A stretch of 64,000 bases of DNA from Stictocephala bisonia (GCA_035578905.1 JAQJVL010002606.1:1-64000); one strand, 5' to 3'; shown: positions 10,748 through 23,325, counted from the first letter of the stretch. Program-made: numbers and translations. Notes: generated by a model from the letters alone, not told the origin.

Positions 10748-13608
10748 CCCTGCGTTAGTCGCGCACGGTCTCAGATTCCGGGTGCAGGGAATTTTTATTG
10801 TTATTTGCTTTTGAGTTGGCAGCCTGCACTCTCCTTCCGTCTAGCTGAGTTTTAGAACCCCCTCCCCTATTCTAACGAGTACAAGCAGTGTCTGACGTAA
10901 CCTTGATGACAATAGACTTGTTTTGTTGAAAGCCTGGTCTGATATTCCGGCGCGACTATTTGTGTGGATATTACCCCGGAACTGGTTTCCGTGCGCGACT
11001 ATTTGTGTCAGTAAAACTTCACAGTCAGGGACCGGCATTATTTTGTGTGTATATAAATTTATTTATTATTGTTTGTGATTTTACCCATTAAAATGGATCC
11101 TAAAGAAGAGGAACGTATTCTACAACTTCTACGTGAAACTCCGAGTGAAAGTGACCCTATAGATGATCGGTTTCAGTCGGAAGAAGATGATTCTCTTGCT
11201 GAAAGTGACCACAACACCGATACTGAACAATCTAGTGATGAAACAATTCATGTTGGACCTCACCTTCATCATGAACCTCCTCCACCTCAAGCTGTTGCAC
11301 CTCAGCCTGATATACCTCAACGAAGTCGACCAAGTATTCTAGGTAAGGATAATACTAGTATCTGGTACTCACATCCTAAACGGCAAAATGTCAGAGCAAT
11401 GCGACAAATATTGTTACACGTTTGCCTGGTGTAAAAGGTGCCGCTAAGAATGCTGATACTCCAATAAATACGTGGACATTGTTTTCCCAGAAACTATGCT
11501 AGACAATATTGTCAATTATACGAATCAGTGGATTGAAGACCATAAAAGTAACTTTTCTAGAGAGAGAGACGCTCTGGTGACAAATGGGGCAGAAATTAAA
11601 GCTTTTTTTGGACTCTTGTATATGGGCGGAGTAATGCGATCATCCCATTTAAATCTAGATGATCTCTATGCCAAAGATGGAACTGGCATTGAATTTTTTA
11701 GAAACGTAATGTCACAGAAAAGGTTCAGATTTTTGCTACTAGCCATAAGATTTGATAACAAAATTACGAGAGTAGAACGAACAAGTTTAGATAAGTTAGC
11801 TGCCATTAGAGAGGTTTTCCAGCAATTTAATGAATGCTGTAAAGCTCACTATAGTGTAGGTGCACACACTACGATAGATGAAATGTTGGAGCCTTTTAGA
11901 GGCAGATGTGGCTTTAGACAATACATAAAGTCAAAGCCAGCACGATACGGCATCAAAATATTTGCATTAACGGATTCTAGGGTTTGCTATGCTCTAAATA
12001 TGGAGATATATGGTGGAAAACAACCTGCAGGGCCACATCAAGTAGACAACTCCCCATCTGAAGTAGTTCTTCGTCTAATTCAGCCAATATCTGGGACAGG
12101 GAGAAATGTCACTGTGGACAATTGGTTCACATCCGTCCCTTTAGTTAGTACACTGAAACATCAGCATAGGTTGTCACTTGTCGGTACAGTAAGAAAGAAC
12201 AAGAGAGAGATACCTCCTAGTTTTGTAGAAACAAAGGGAAGGCTTCCTCAAACAAGTCTCTTTGGCTTCGGTGAAGACATGACACTTGTTTCATATGTCC
12301 CCAAAAAGAACAGAAATGTTCTCCTTCTGTCATCCATGCACTTTGATGACTCCATTGATGAAGCATCTGGCGATGCTCACAAGCCTGAAATAGTGACTCT
12401 ATACAATTCCACTAAGGGAGGCGTACATACGCTCGACCAAATGAAGGCTATTTATTCAGTAGCCAGAATAACTAATCGGTGGCCACTTGTTATTTTCTTT
12501 GCAATGATGAACATTGGAGGGATTGATAGTTTCATAATTTGGCGGTCCAACACCCAACAGGAAGTAGCAAGAAGATTGTATTTGAAAACGCTCAGCCATG
12601 AGTTATGCTTGGACCACTTGAAAGTTAGGGCTACTTTGACCAACCTTCCTCGACAGCTCCAGGTACAAATTAGATCTCTAGCTGGAGTACCAACACATCG
12701 ACAAGAACAAGTCGCTTTGGAAGGAACCACTCATGGTCGATGTTCATTGTGCTCTTGGAAACAAAACAGAAAATCAAAATTTAAGTGTTCACGTTGTAAT
12801 ATTTACATCTGCGGCGAGCATACTGACCTCAAGCTTTGTGTCAATTGTCCACTTGAAGTGCCAGAAAATATGGAGATTGATGAATCAGACTAATACAAGT
12901 GCCATTACCAAAAGGGACTTCTAAATAAACTCTCTATGGAAATTATACAGGATTAAACTCCATTCAAATTACTTATTTTTATTATCATTACTGTTATTAC
13001 TATTCATTTTTATTACTACTACTACAGTTCTCAATATAGAGTTTATGTTATATTACTAGATACCTGCACTTCACAAATTTATTTTTAAAGTTTTTACTTT
13101 AGAGAGGTGTTTTCTCGTTTATTATTTCTGCGCATTTTATTATTATATTATTTACTTACGTTCAATTTTTCTTTACAATTATTTAATTATAAGATTTTAA
13201 TGCACTGTAATCAATATCTATTATTAGATACAATTAATTGTAAAAAACATCAGTTTTAGTTTTTAATTTAATACCTTTTTATTATTTTACAATAATAGTT
13301 AACCCAATACTACTTGTAATCACTTTACTGTGTTTTACTAAATTGAAGACTTTCACTTTAGGGAGGAGTTTACTTACGTAAAATATTTCATTATAATTTT
13401 AACAGTTCTGGTTATAATTTGTGTTTAAAAACAACATTTTTACAACAAATTACATTTTAGTACTTAGAAAACATGTTGTAAATAAATATCCATATCATAT
13501 TGTAATTAGTTTTTATTTTTGCTACTGTTTCCCACGCATATTAGAAACCCGGTCTCCAACTCCGAGCGCGACAAACGGCGTTTCAGAACGGACGTGACTA
13601 ACGCAGGG
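10748..13608 (+). mobile_element. piggyBac-1 transposon
   Basis: Terminal inverted repeats begin CCCTGCGTTAGTC at 10748 and end with the complement at 13608. The right flank is TTAA (13609-13612), the left flank is ctaa (10744-10747), a one-base decay of TTAA. TTAA target duplication and CCC termini are piggyBac hallmarks. The 2.86-kb element holds one transposase gene in plus orientation. GC-rich subterminal blocks (gcgcacgg on the left, gcgcgac on the right) lie next to the ends. Confidence 0.92.
11093..12893 (+). pseudogene. piggyBac-1 transposase, two frameshifts
   Basis: DDE-type cut-and-paste transposase. The ATG at 11093 opens an acidic N-terminal region (MDPKEEERILQLL), followed by the core: TIDEMLEPFRGRCGF (first catalytic Asp), TVDNWFTSVPL (second) and KGGVHTLDQM (third). 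A C-terminal cross-brace cysteine/histidine domain has CSLC, CSRC, CGEH and CVNC pairs. The core is open for 473 codons from 11472, but the N-terminal part is joined to it only through one frame change near 11400 and another near 11470, so the copy should be inactive. All three catalytic residues survive. Confidence 0.9.
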
Positions 13609-13741
13609 TTAAATACGTATTAATCAAACTACCATTTAAATCTATGAGCTTACAGTAACTCTGGCATATTTTTATATTGAATACATTATGACTTTTTTAT
13701 ATTAAGATCTTAGATAATCTGATTAAATTGCATAAACTTAC

Positions 13742-13893
13742 CCAAAAATCATTGATGAGAAGACCAGTAGGTATATCCCTGAGGAGACAAATGCACAACT
13801 GTCAACAGAATAAGCAGTACTGAGGTTCGAGGTTTGAGGTTCCCGTGAGAAGCGATAACTCGCTGGCTCTCGAAATAAACCAAACAATGACAT
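13742..13893 (-). CDS. Candidate first coding exon, membrane protein
   Basis: On the minus strand an ATG at 13893 opens 50 codons ending at a strong donor (tttttgg|gtaagttt). The peptide starts MSLFGLFREP and ends in a hydrophobic run (CAFVSSGIYLLVFSSMIFG) that could be a transmembrane helix. The frame stays open upstream of the ATG for about 18 codons. It lies between two transposons, in DNA of mixed composition. The family is not recognised. The phase does not fit a direct join to the exon at 6895-7098, so if both are from one gene another exon must lie between. Confidence 0.4.
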
Positions 13894-14386
13894 AATGAAA
13901 ACGTATCCCGGGGGCAAATCAAAGTATACACGAGTATTATAACGCAAAAAAGTTAAGGCACGTTAATTTTCCTCACGATAACTCTATTTAGATTTGTTTT
14001 CTCCCATACATGTATGTACATTTTATCATGAGTTGTTACGATTACTGATTAGTTCCGTGACTGCCTAGCTTTTCTACCACTTTGTCCAAAATTGGTAGAA
14101 AGGCAAAATTAAGCTGTGCGCACACCGGCGCGGGAACGGTTGCGGTCGCGATCAGTTCTTGGAGATATGTCGGCCATTTCAACCGTGGGAATTGGAGGGG
14201 GTCACACCGGGGCGGGAGCGGTAACAAAGCGGGAGCCAGTCCAGTAGTAAGTGTTGATGTTTTAGTGAACCGTCCGTATCGTGAGTATAGTTTTGATTGC
14301 CAATGTGAACTTACCGTGGTACATAAACCATTAATAGTAGTTGCATATTTTGTTATCCATCAGTGGCTAATCCATCATACATATCC

Positions 14387-16891
14387 ATGACCATGTCACA
14401 TTCTGACGAAGAAGAAGCATTACTGTTGCTTGCTTTGAACGAAGATGAAGAACGAAGGAAAACGTGGGTACATGATATATCTCGTAAATAAAGAAAGACT
14501 TCAATATGGAGAGTACCACACACTTATGCCTCAATTGAGAAAAGACGATAAAAGGTTTTATATATATTTTCGAATGTCCCAGGAATGTTTTGATGAGTTA
14601 CTAGATTACATTACAGATGTTATTCAAAAAGAAAATACCAATTACCGAGAGGCGATAGCTCCTGAGGAACGCTTAGCAATAACTTTAAGGTAAGATATAC
14701 TGTACATATATGAAATGTTTGTACCATAACGAAAGTATAATAATTGTTAACTCACTGGTGATTTTATCATGTGTTCAACGCTCACTAAAAAAGCATGTAA
14801 TTTAAACGATCATTTCAAAATACAAAAGGAACCAAATCAGTATTTCATCACATTACGTGTTATAAAACATACAACTGCTATATATCTCCTCAACCACATT
14901 TCAAATTAGGTATTTTAATTTTGTAACACAAGGTTAATGAATTAAAATATTATTTGTATGACATTTTTATCCAATAAACAGCACACAGAAATACATTTTG
15001 TAATAATAAGTAAACACTGGGAATGTATTTTAATATTACATAATTTGATTCACTTACAGCCTTGTAAATGATGTAAACACATTTAAATTTTCATTGTCAA
15101 GATGATCGTCATTTAAATAGCTTTGGTCGTGGAAACCCCAAGATGTAGCCGAAGAACAAGATGGCGTAGTAGAGGAACTTTCTTCTCGTAGTTGCTCCAA
15201 TTCATTTTGATTAATCAGTTGGGCAATTTTAAATTTTACGTCTGCTTGTCTTGCATGAGAGAATGTTTTTGTGGTTTTGGAATAGCTCAGCATCAAGTGG
15301 TCAGTTGCGTCCAGCTGCGGCTTATTTCTTCGCTCTAGGTATTCAACTACCTTGTCTACATTGCTCGCAACAGATTGTTCTTTCCTTTTTTTAGCGCGTG
15401 GCGGTTCTGTAGAAGTTTCTTCACTTTGATGTTGGCCATTTTCGATATTTTGCTGTTGTAATGCAATATTGTTGGCTGGGAGTGCTTCAATGTCTGGAGT
15501 CCCATCTTCAAGCGTTTCAGGCGTGTTGCATCTTCCCCCCACCGCTTCTGACATATTTACATTTGTTAGAGTTTTTGACATCGCTAGAAAAGGCTTAAAT
15601 CGTTTCATCTGATTGGCCCAAGGCCAACTCTTATAGTTTTTTCTTTCTTGTCCAGTAGAAGGTTTAACACTTCGTAAATGCTTCATATAGGAGTCACGAA
15701 GGTTTTTTCCATTTTTTATTTATTTCATCACCTGCAAATAACGAGTTATTTGTAAAATAATGATAGAACAAGTTACTTGTTTAGGGGTCTAAATAAAACT
15801 GGTTTAAAATATACAGGCTGAGCCATAATATATTTGTATTACAATCTTTTAAGATTCTAACTCTCGAAATGATAATATTGTTATAGGATTACTTATATTT
15901 TTAATTTAACAATGCTGTATATTATGCCACCCCCTAAAACGGTACCGGTAGTCAAAATAGTACTTACAAAATTACGGGGATTAACGTAACATCAATCTGA
16001 TTTTATGATTTCCTTTCAGATTTTTGGCTACTGGAGATTCGTTCAAAACTATTGGTCACAGTTACAGAGTTGGGTTTTCAACTGTAGGTATGATTGTTAA
16101 AGAAGTTTGTAACGCAATTATAACAAAGTTGCAACCTATTTACTTGCCAGAACCTTCAAATGAAACATGGAAAAATGCTGCCAGCGGGTTTTATGAACGA
16201 TGGCAATTCCCCAATTGTGTAGGAAGTATAGATGGCAAGCGCGTGGCAATTAAATGTCCACCAAAGTCTGGCTCATCCTACTTCTGCTATAAATATAAAT
16301 TCTCAATAGTTCTGTTGAGCATAGTTGATTCTGATTACAAATTCATTTGTGTCAACGTTGGGGGTATGGCAAAAATAGTGATGGAGGTATATTTGAAGAA
16401 TCTGCAATTGGAAAAAAGTTTGTACGAAACCAGTTGATTTCTCTCGAAGATAAACCTCTTCCTGGACAAAATCAGAGTTCACCTAACTGTTTAATAGGTG
16501 ATAAGCCTTTGCTTTGAAACCTAATCTAATGAAGCCTTTTTCCCAAAGGAAGGCCAATAATGACCGACGAAAGAGAAGATACAACTATAGGCTATGCAGA
16601 GCACGAGGTGTTGTTGAAAACACTTTTGGTATACTTTCCCAAAAATGGAGATTATACAATAGACCTTTTGAAGTTAACGTAAAACTGGCGAAAGTAATTG
16701 TAATGGCTACCTGCGTTTTACACAACTTTCTTCGATCGATGAATTCCGACAACACTTATTTCAACTGCCTTGAGGAGGAAACTGAAGAACCACTTGGAGG
16801 TGCTTTCTCACAACTTAATACCAACTTTAAGAGTAGCTCTCGGTACGCAATCATTGTACGAGAAAGATTCGTAGATTTTTTTAATAACTAA
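14387..16891 (+). pseudogene. PIF/Harbinger transposase, two exons, frameshifted
   Basis: Exon 1 runs 14387-14689 (ATG, acidic start, then the helix-turn-helix region with YIYFRMSQECFDELL and PEERLAITLR). A donor ag|gtaaga and acceptor tttcag|a bound the intron 14690-16019. Exon 2 opens with FLATGDSFKTIGHSYRVG, followed by GSIDGKRVAI (first Asp), NSDGGIF (second Asp) and GVVENTFGIL (Glu). Frame changes near 14487, 16365 and 16507 break the gene. The catalytic triad is intact in the broken frames. The intron of this gene contains the last exon of the antisense MADF gene. Confidence 0.9.
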
Positions 16892-17754
16892 ACCAGTTAG
16901 CTATAGTATATTTATTGGTCTTGTTTTTCAGTAAAATGCAAGTTTTATTTATCTAAATAAGTTCAATAGCTTTGTTTCATAGTTAGTTATTACTTAAAAC
17001 TTGAAAGCAAACTATACATTGTATTATTTTATGTAACAGTTTTTTAGGATCCAAACTGGTTTCTATTTGCAATAACATACTTAATAAGGTGGGGAGGGGA
17101 ATATAGGCCTATTGCGTATATAATGTTTTCATTTAATATTATGTTTTGTTGTGTGCTTTAATAAATACACGATATTTAGGCCTATTGTGTGTATAATGTT
17201 TTCATTTAGGCCTAATATACAATCAGGTTATTATGTTTTGTTCTGTGCCTTAATAAATACACAATATTTAAAAAATATAATGTTTGTACAAATTACAATT
17301 TCTACCTCAACACTTCTTTTAAATGGATACTATTAGTAATGAACAATGATGTATACTGTAATATTGTAGGGCCTATGTGTAAGTTATGATGTGCACTATG
17401 ATATGTATTTTGGTGATAACAACATACATTTATTATTTGTATTGCTCCTACGACAACGTACAAAGTATTAAATAGGATAAAATGTCATAATAATTTTAGG
17501 TAATTTAGTTCAGCATTCTAAGACGATCTTTAACTTTTAACTTTAACTTTTTACAATACGGTTAAGCCACTATATGCTAAGCTATTCAAATAATTATTTC
17601 AGCTAGCCTATATGTTTTGTCATACTTTTGACTTACCAGTTGTGTTCATTTCCTTTGCTATATCTTCCCAGATCTTGTCCTTCTTCCGTATATTCTTGTA
17701 GTCTTTATTACTAAGGTCATACAACACAGGGTAGGTATAAATTATTTCAAGCAT
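15054..17754 (-). CDS. MADF-domain protein of the Harbinger element
   Basis: DNA-binding partner of Harbinger transposase, expected in the nucleus. Exon 1 is 17637-17754: ATG, then LEIIYTYPVLYDL and KDKIWEDIAKEMN, ending at actg|gtaagt. Exon 2 is 15054-15731, after a tttgcag acceptor: it completes the MADF fold with KKWKNLRDSYMKHL and continues for about 200 residues, rich in Ser, Glu and Gln, with a basic patch PRAKKRKE that could be a nuclear signal. The joined frame has no stop, so unlike the transposase this gene looks intact. Its intron (15732-17636) contains the second transposase exon on the other strand. Confidence 0.88.
16892..17636. other. Convergent 3' region of the Harbinger genes
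   Basis: Non-coding. It holds a tandem duplication: 17105-17177 and 17178-17269 share aggcctattg..gtataatg and end in ttaataaatacac, so both copies carry an AATAAA polyadenylation signal. The second copy has an extra 20-bp insert. Confidence 0.6.
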
Positions 17755-18046
17755 ATGTTCTGTGACGCACGATATTTCGTATCGACTATCTCTTTAAGAA
17801 CTACTCAAACTCGTTTGAGTACTGAAAACTCTGAAAACAGTCGTGGGAAGGGCGGGAAACGGAGCATGCAGCGTTCTGGGCAGGAGACCGCAGCTCGACC
17901 GCGACCGCCGGTTGCCCGCTTCCCGCGTTCCGTGTCGGTGTGAACACATACATAAACCGCCATTGTAAACGTTGCCCGCGCCAGAAATTCCAAGAAATAT
18001 TATCGCGACCGCTCCCGCTTCCCACGCCGGTGTGCGCACAGCTTTA

Positions 18047-19010
18047 TTATTCGTGCCGTTAAGCTGTGCGGTCGGTAGGCGGGAAGACTTTGCGCTGGTA
18101 CACGGCACGCTCGGCAGTACTCGTAGATTTACGTCGCTTGTAGGCCCCCACTCCCTGTTATAGTGTTAGCTTGGTTCAGTCTCACAGTCCATCACATCAC
18201 AACACGCTTCGCACTCAGCAGTTCCACATTGAACAAAGTAAGGTGTATTCGTGTTCTCCTGATTGCCTTATATTCATGTAGTAAGTACGTTTTGCTCTGA
18301 TACCAGTAATGTTTATATTTTTTATGCAGGTTCTTTTATTTTGAAAATATTTAGATGGATAGAATTTTTTGTCCAGTGTGAAGGAAATACTGACAAAGCT
18401 ACTTACATGCAGACGACCTACTTAGTATTATTCCGCAAATGTCAAAATAACATTTTTATAATCTACTTGCCGACAGCCCTTACTTTGCTACGGGAAGGTT
18501 TTTTAGGCTTTCTTACTCTTCAATCTATGGTTAAACCATTATAGCAATATAAAAGATAGACCTGCTGCCGTCCTCCTATATAACAAAATTTTATAATCTA
18601 GAAAACCCCATGAAGTTTCCTCTAAGAGGATGCAAAGTAGTGCACTATTGTCAGAGTTAGTAGTAGGATAAATGTCAAACATACAAAATAAACATGTTTA
18701 TTTATTTACAAAACAGCTGTAAATCAACCCAATTTTATCCTTATGAAACAATCTTTTAGGAGTGGTTTCTACCCCTTAGAAGTGTTTTATCAAGATGGAA
18801 ATACTATAGTTTTCCTATGTATTAGCCTACAACAAAATTTGTACCAAATTTCAGCTCTGAATGATTACGGGAATTGGGAGAGTTAGTGATGAGTGAGTAA
18901 GGGCTTTCACTTTATTAAGTATTAAATCTAAACCACCAAACAACTTTGATTAGGTAATCGAATATTATTTGTGCACTTATACAAATAAGTAAACATCATT
19001 TTTTATGTTT
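18047..19010. other. Spacer with a second Harbinger-end-like motif
   Basis: At 18059-18081 the sequence taagctgtgcggtcggtaggc resembles the terminal repeat just upstream, in the same outward sense as a left end, with no partner found. A pyrimidine/CA-rich stretch around 18175-18235 ends in a possible splice donor (acaaa|gtaagg), which could mark an untranslated first exon; this is weak. The rest is AT-rich with no gene. Confidence 0.35.
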
Positions 19011-19595
19011 CAGTGCGTGTAGATTTGACAACGTTGGCTGCTATCATAGTGGTAGCGTGGTACACTGTACCTGCCGCTGCCGATTGGCCAATGGCCAGAG
19101 CCCCTCCTTCCACTACCCACTCAGGTGACGTAACTCATCGCTCCAACAAATAATGAATTTTTACGGAATAGATTATGAGGTGTTCATGTACAGTAAGCTG
19201 TATTTTCCATCAATTTTTAATGTTGATTGTATTGTATTGAATTTAGATTAACTTATGCTACAAGAATTTTGTTTGGTTCATAATTTTATGTTACAAATTA
19301 ACTCATAACGAGTGTACCCTTTCCAGAGATATATTCAAAAGAAAACGTCATTATATTTCCTCCTATATTATTAATTTTTTTAATTCGTAGCCTGGGAAGT
19401 GTGAGGAATATTGTTCAAAATTTGTAAATTTAATTTAATTATGCCATTTTTACGTATTAAGTTACAAACTTTAATCTTGTGAATCTTTTATTTTGGTGCA
19501 AAACAAACAGTATAGTGCCCACTTTAACATCAAAATTTTCATTCTTCAAATTTCAATTATTGCGTCTACATAAGGTGGTTTTATTTCCAGACGAA

Positions 19596-20760
19596 ATGGA
19601 GCCTAAGAAAAGGCAAACACCAATATCTGAGTTTTTTTCTAAACGTAGAGCTACTTTTGAGGACAATAAGCAGCATAAACCTACTGAATCTGGTTCTGCA
19701 AAAAAAGTGAATTCTGATCAGCAGGCTTCCACCTCCTTAACTCAAACTGGACTTTGTAAATATGATGTTTTTAATTTTGTAAATAAAGTTTTAGATGTAA
19801 ACGAAAGGAAAGACTTCCTTAACAATGTTTGGGTTCCAGAGCCCAATCATGTTTTTCCAGTGTCAAGGAGTGCTGAAGTAAAAGGAAAAAAATTAAAATT
19901 TCAATACTCATGGCTCAGCCGTTGTACTTGGTTATGCTATTCTCGAGAAGAAGACGGAGCCTATTGTAAATACTGTGTCATATTTTCAAAACATGCAGCT
20001 GGAAAAACTTCTTCTCAGCCACTCGGTTCATTGTGCAAAACGAAGTTTGACAATTGAAAAAGAGCGATCGATACTTTTAACCACCATTCACAAACAGTAC
20101 CACATCAACTGTGTCCGGAATGCAGATGAACTGCTATTCAACTCTGCTGATAAATCAATCTACATTTTGATTGATAAAGACAGATCCAAACAGATTTTTG
20201 AAAACAGACAAAAAATGGTGCCAATAATTTACACTGTTATCACCTGTGGAACTAGCCCTTCGAGGGCATAGAGATTCAGGGAAAATCTTGTCTGACTCCG
20301 ATGTAACCACAAATGAGGGGAACTTTCGGGTTTAATTAGATATCGTGCTCTAGGAAATCCCAGCTTGAAGCAAGCCATGGAATGTGATGGTCAAAGGAAT
20401 AAATACACAAGCCCTTCCATCCAAAATGAAATAATTGATGCTTGTAACACAGTCTTGCTTAAGAAAGTAGTAGGAAGAGTAAAACAAGCAAATTTTTTTC
20501 GGTTATGGCTGATGAAACAGCAGATATTAGTGGAACCGAACAAATGTCTCTTGTGTACGGTACGTAGACAAAAAAGTCATGGTCTTAAGGGAAGACTTTT
20601 TGCAATTTGTTCCCATTTATGACGTTTCTGGAAAAGGAATTGCAACATCAATAGTAGAAAACTTAAATAATGTAGGCTTGGACATAAACAAACTAAGAGG
20701 CCAGGGATACCATGGAGCATCCTCAATGACGGTAAAATATATAGGAGCTCAAGCTATTGT

Positions 20761-20815
<55 letters not shown>

Positions 20816-22449
20816 CTATATGTCCACTGCTCGACTCATTCTTTAAACCTAGCTATAACCAAGAGCAGCGCAGTCCAAGGGGTAAGGAACGCTATTGGTA
20901 TAATATCAAAGGCCCACACTTTCTTTAATTCTCCAAAAAGGAAACAAGTATTGACGAAATGTATAGAAGAAAGTGATGAAAACTTGAGGGCTAAAAGCTT
21001 GAAACGCTTATGCTCAACACGATGGATTGAGAGTTTCACTGCAGTAAGTGATCTTAGAGAACTTTTGGATCCTGTAATTGATGCTTTGACAGACATTTCA
21101 CAATGGGATGATCCAGACCTCTAGAGATGCTTTTGGATTACGAAGCTCAATTCTTAATTGTGAGTTTCTTGTGTCGTTATTTGTGATTGAGAAATTGTAT
21201 GCCTATGGTAAAGTTCTGAGTAAATCCTTTCAGAAAATTGAGATTTGTCTAAAAGAGGCCATGGCAACAGCAGAAAACGTGACAACTCAGAAGAGTTCCG
21301 AAGAAATTCGGAAAAAGCGTTCAAAGACCTTTTTTCAGCTGTTGAGGTAATTTTCTCTAAGTACGATGTACCACGAATTACTAAGAAACAAACACAGAGG
21401 GCAAATCAGCCACATTCAAACGCAGAGACCTATTTTAGGGTTTCATTTTTCATACCTTTCCTTGATTCTTTCATCATGCAAATAAAGGAAAGACTTAAGA
21501 AACACAAAGACTTACTAATGGGGTTTTAAGCTATGTTTTCTTGTGAAGCTGATCCAGAGTCAATGCAGGCTTTTAAGAATACCTGTGATTACTACGGAGA
21601 AGATTCGTCTGGTACCACATCCGATATCATGGTGGAATTAGACTTGTGGAGGGAAAAATTTAAAAACCTTGATGCCCGACCTCGCTGTGCCGTAAGTACC
21701 TTGAACGTTTGCAACCAAGATATTTTTCCGAACATTCACATCCTTTTGGAAATTCTTGCAACTCTACCAGTCTCGACTGCAACGCCCGAAAGAACATTTT
21801 CTTCCTTGAAAAGGATAAAAACTTATTTACGGAATACAATCGGAGAGGTATGTTCTTTTATCTTATACATAAATTTGTACTAGTTTTTTCTTGAACTCAC
21901 TATATATGTTTACAATGCATCCTAGTTTTCAATTCTTAACTCACTTAAGTTATTGTAATTATATAAATTACAATGTTCGTATTTTCAAGATGAAATTCCA
22001 TGAAATTATTCCAAATTAACAAAATGTTAAAAATATGAAGAAATAAATTAAACTATTACCTAGTTCTAGTAAATACAGGTTCATTTTATAGTTTTTGTTT
22101 TGCAGATCAAATCTTACAAAATGAGACAGCTTTTATTTATTTAATTTAAGTTATAATAACATTTTCTTGTTACGAATGTATTATAAGTAATGTATAGTTT
22201 GTTTTGATTTTAGTTTTAACACTTTCCTATTCCTATGTTAATTTACTCATTGTGTTATTTGTATAGCAAAATATGTAAATTATCAACAAAACGATAATTT
22301 TATCAGTATGTTTCAGTACAGATTGTTACGTGTTTCAGTCGAGACTAAATGGCCTGGCAATGCTGAGCATCCACCGCGATGTACCTCTGTCACCAAGTGA
22401 AGTTTTGGACGAGCTCGCCAAATCAAAGAGAAAACTTTTGCTGTTGTGA
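19596..22449 (+). pseudogene. hAT transposase, ZMYM1/TTF-finger type
   Basis: ATG at 19596, directly after a tttccag acceptor-like site. The N-terminal part has the TTF-type finger region (WLSRCTWLCYS..GAYCKYCVIF). The core includes MADETADISGTEQ, GYHGASSM and LYVHCSTHSLNLA. The C-terminal dimerisation segment TPERTFSSLKRIKTYL runs to a donor gag|gtatgt, and after a 491-nt intron (21848-22338, acceptor gtttcag) the last exon adds SRLNGLAMLSIHRDVPLS and stops at 22449. Several frameshifts and stops (near 20057, 20140, 20267, 20520, 21130, 21290, 21529) and a 51-A tract inside the core make it non-functional. Confidence 0.88.
20762..20812. repeat. 51-bp A homopolymer inside hAT coding region
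   Basis: The tract replaces a few codons between GAQAIV and ALYVHC of the transposase. Because 51 is a multiple of three it adds only lysines and keeps the frame. Confidence 0.95.
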
Positions 22450-22893
22450 TATCTTTATAATCTCCAAATATAATCATTAAACTCTGTATGCTCATGGTTT
22501 TGTTTATTTTCTTACACGTTAAAATAATAAAAATAATTATGTAAGGTTATAACCTTAAGTTAGATTCACAGCTAAAGGAACCGAACAATGTGAAAATTAC
22601 ACTATTGCAATAACATTTACGTGTTTTGAAAACTACATTTTATTGAATATATTGGACTACGAATGTTTTTACTGAACAAATAAAAGAAAATTGCATATTA
22701 TAATTTACTATAGTTAACTGTGATGTTATTTAAATAAGCAGCTTTTTAAATAGCTAAAATGGCAATTTGTAAGGGTATTTTTTACGAAATTTCCGGGGGA
22801 GTGCCCCCGAACCCCCATTATGATGAGGGGTATGGAATACCCCCATGCTCCTCGGAGGACCCCCCCCAAACAACATTTTTATCTACACCACTG

Positions 22894-22985
22894 TCTGAAG
22901 TATATGAAAAGAATGATTTATTTACTAGGCCTGCTAACGTGTTCAACATGGATGAAAGTGGCTGCAAGTTAAGGGGATCCGCCAC
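22894..22985 (+). pseudogene. pogo-like transposase fragment
   Basis: One frame reads SEVYEKNDLFTRPANVF then NMDESGCKL. The NxDExG box is the first catalytic Asp region of pogo/jerky-type DDE transposases. Nothing of the rest of the gene follows; the sequence decays into AT-rich DNA. It might belong with the pogo 3' portion at 39440-40411, also on the plus strand, but the intervening domain is missing. Confidence 0.55.
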
Positions 22986-23311
22986 TATCTTTTATCATTT
23001 TTTTTATTTTCGTGACATTTTAATTTTATATTTTTTTATTGTTTTTTTAGGTTATTTTGAACGTGTGCAAAATTTCATGGAAATCTGAGCATTATTTCAT
23101 TGAAAAAAAATCACAAACATTTATTGCCGCTTTAGTTTTTAGTGAGATTACTGAATGGATGAATATTCCTTTTCCGCTATACAGTAATTGTTTATTACGT
23201 TATATATTTTTGCATACATGAGCTTTGGCCAATGTGATAATTAATACATTATTATGAATATGTATACATGTGTATACAATTACATGTATATATGTGCTAA
23301 GGCTGTGATAT
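22986..23311. other. AT-rich DNA, no gene seen
   Basis: Flank into which the DLQ-2 element at 23316 inserted; no feature recognised. Confidence 0.4.
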
Positions 23312-23325
23312 ATATCGATGGTGTT

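Larger units (their letters stand above)
14112..18043 (+). mobile_element. PIF/Harbinger transposon
   Basis: Terminal inverted repeats AGCTGTGCGCACACCGGCG (14112-14130) and its complement (18025-18043) match over 19 bp, each flanked by a TTA target duplication (14109-14111 and 18044-18046), the PIF/Harbinger preference. Further GC-rich copies of the terminal sequence lie inside both ends (near 14197-14236 and 17865-17990). Length 3.93 kb. It carries the two genes typical of the superfamily: a DDE transposase on the plus strand and a MADF-domain protein on the minus strand, here interlocked. Confidence 0.93.
19011..22893 (+). mobile_element. hAT transposon, ZMYM1/TTF type
   Basis: The left end reads cagtgcgtgtagat (19011) and the right end, reversed, cagtggtgtagat (ending 22893), a plausible short hAT inverted repeat with one indel. 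The GC-rich subterminal blocks (19050-19125; 22795-22870, with runs of C) are typical of this hAT lineage. I did not find a matching 8-bp target duplication, so the exact ends may be off by some bases. Confidence 0.65.
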
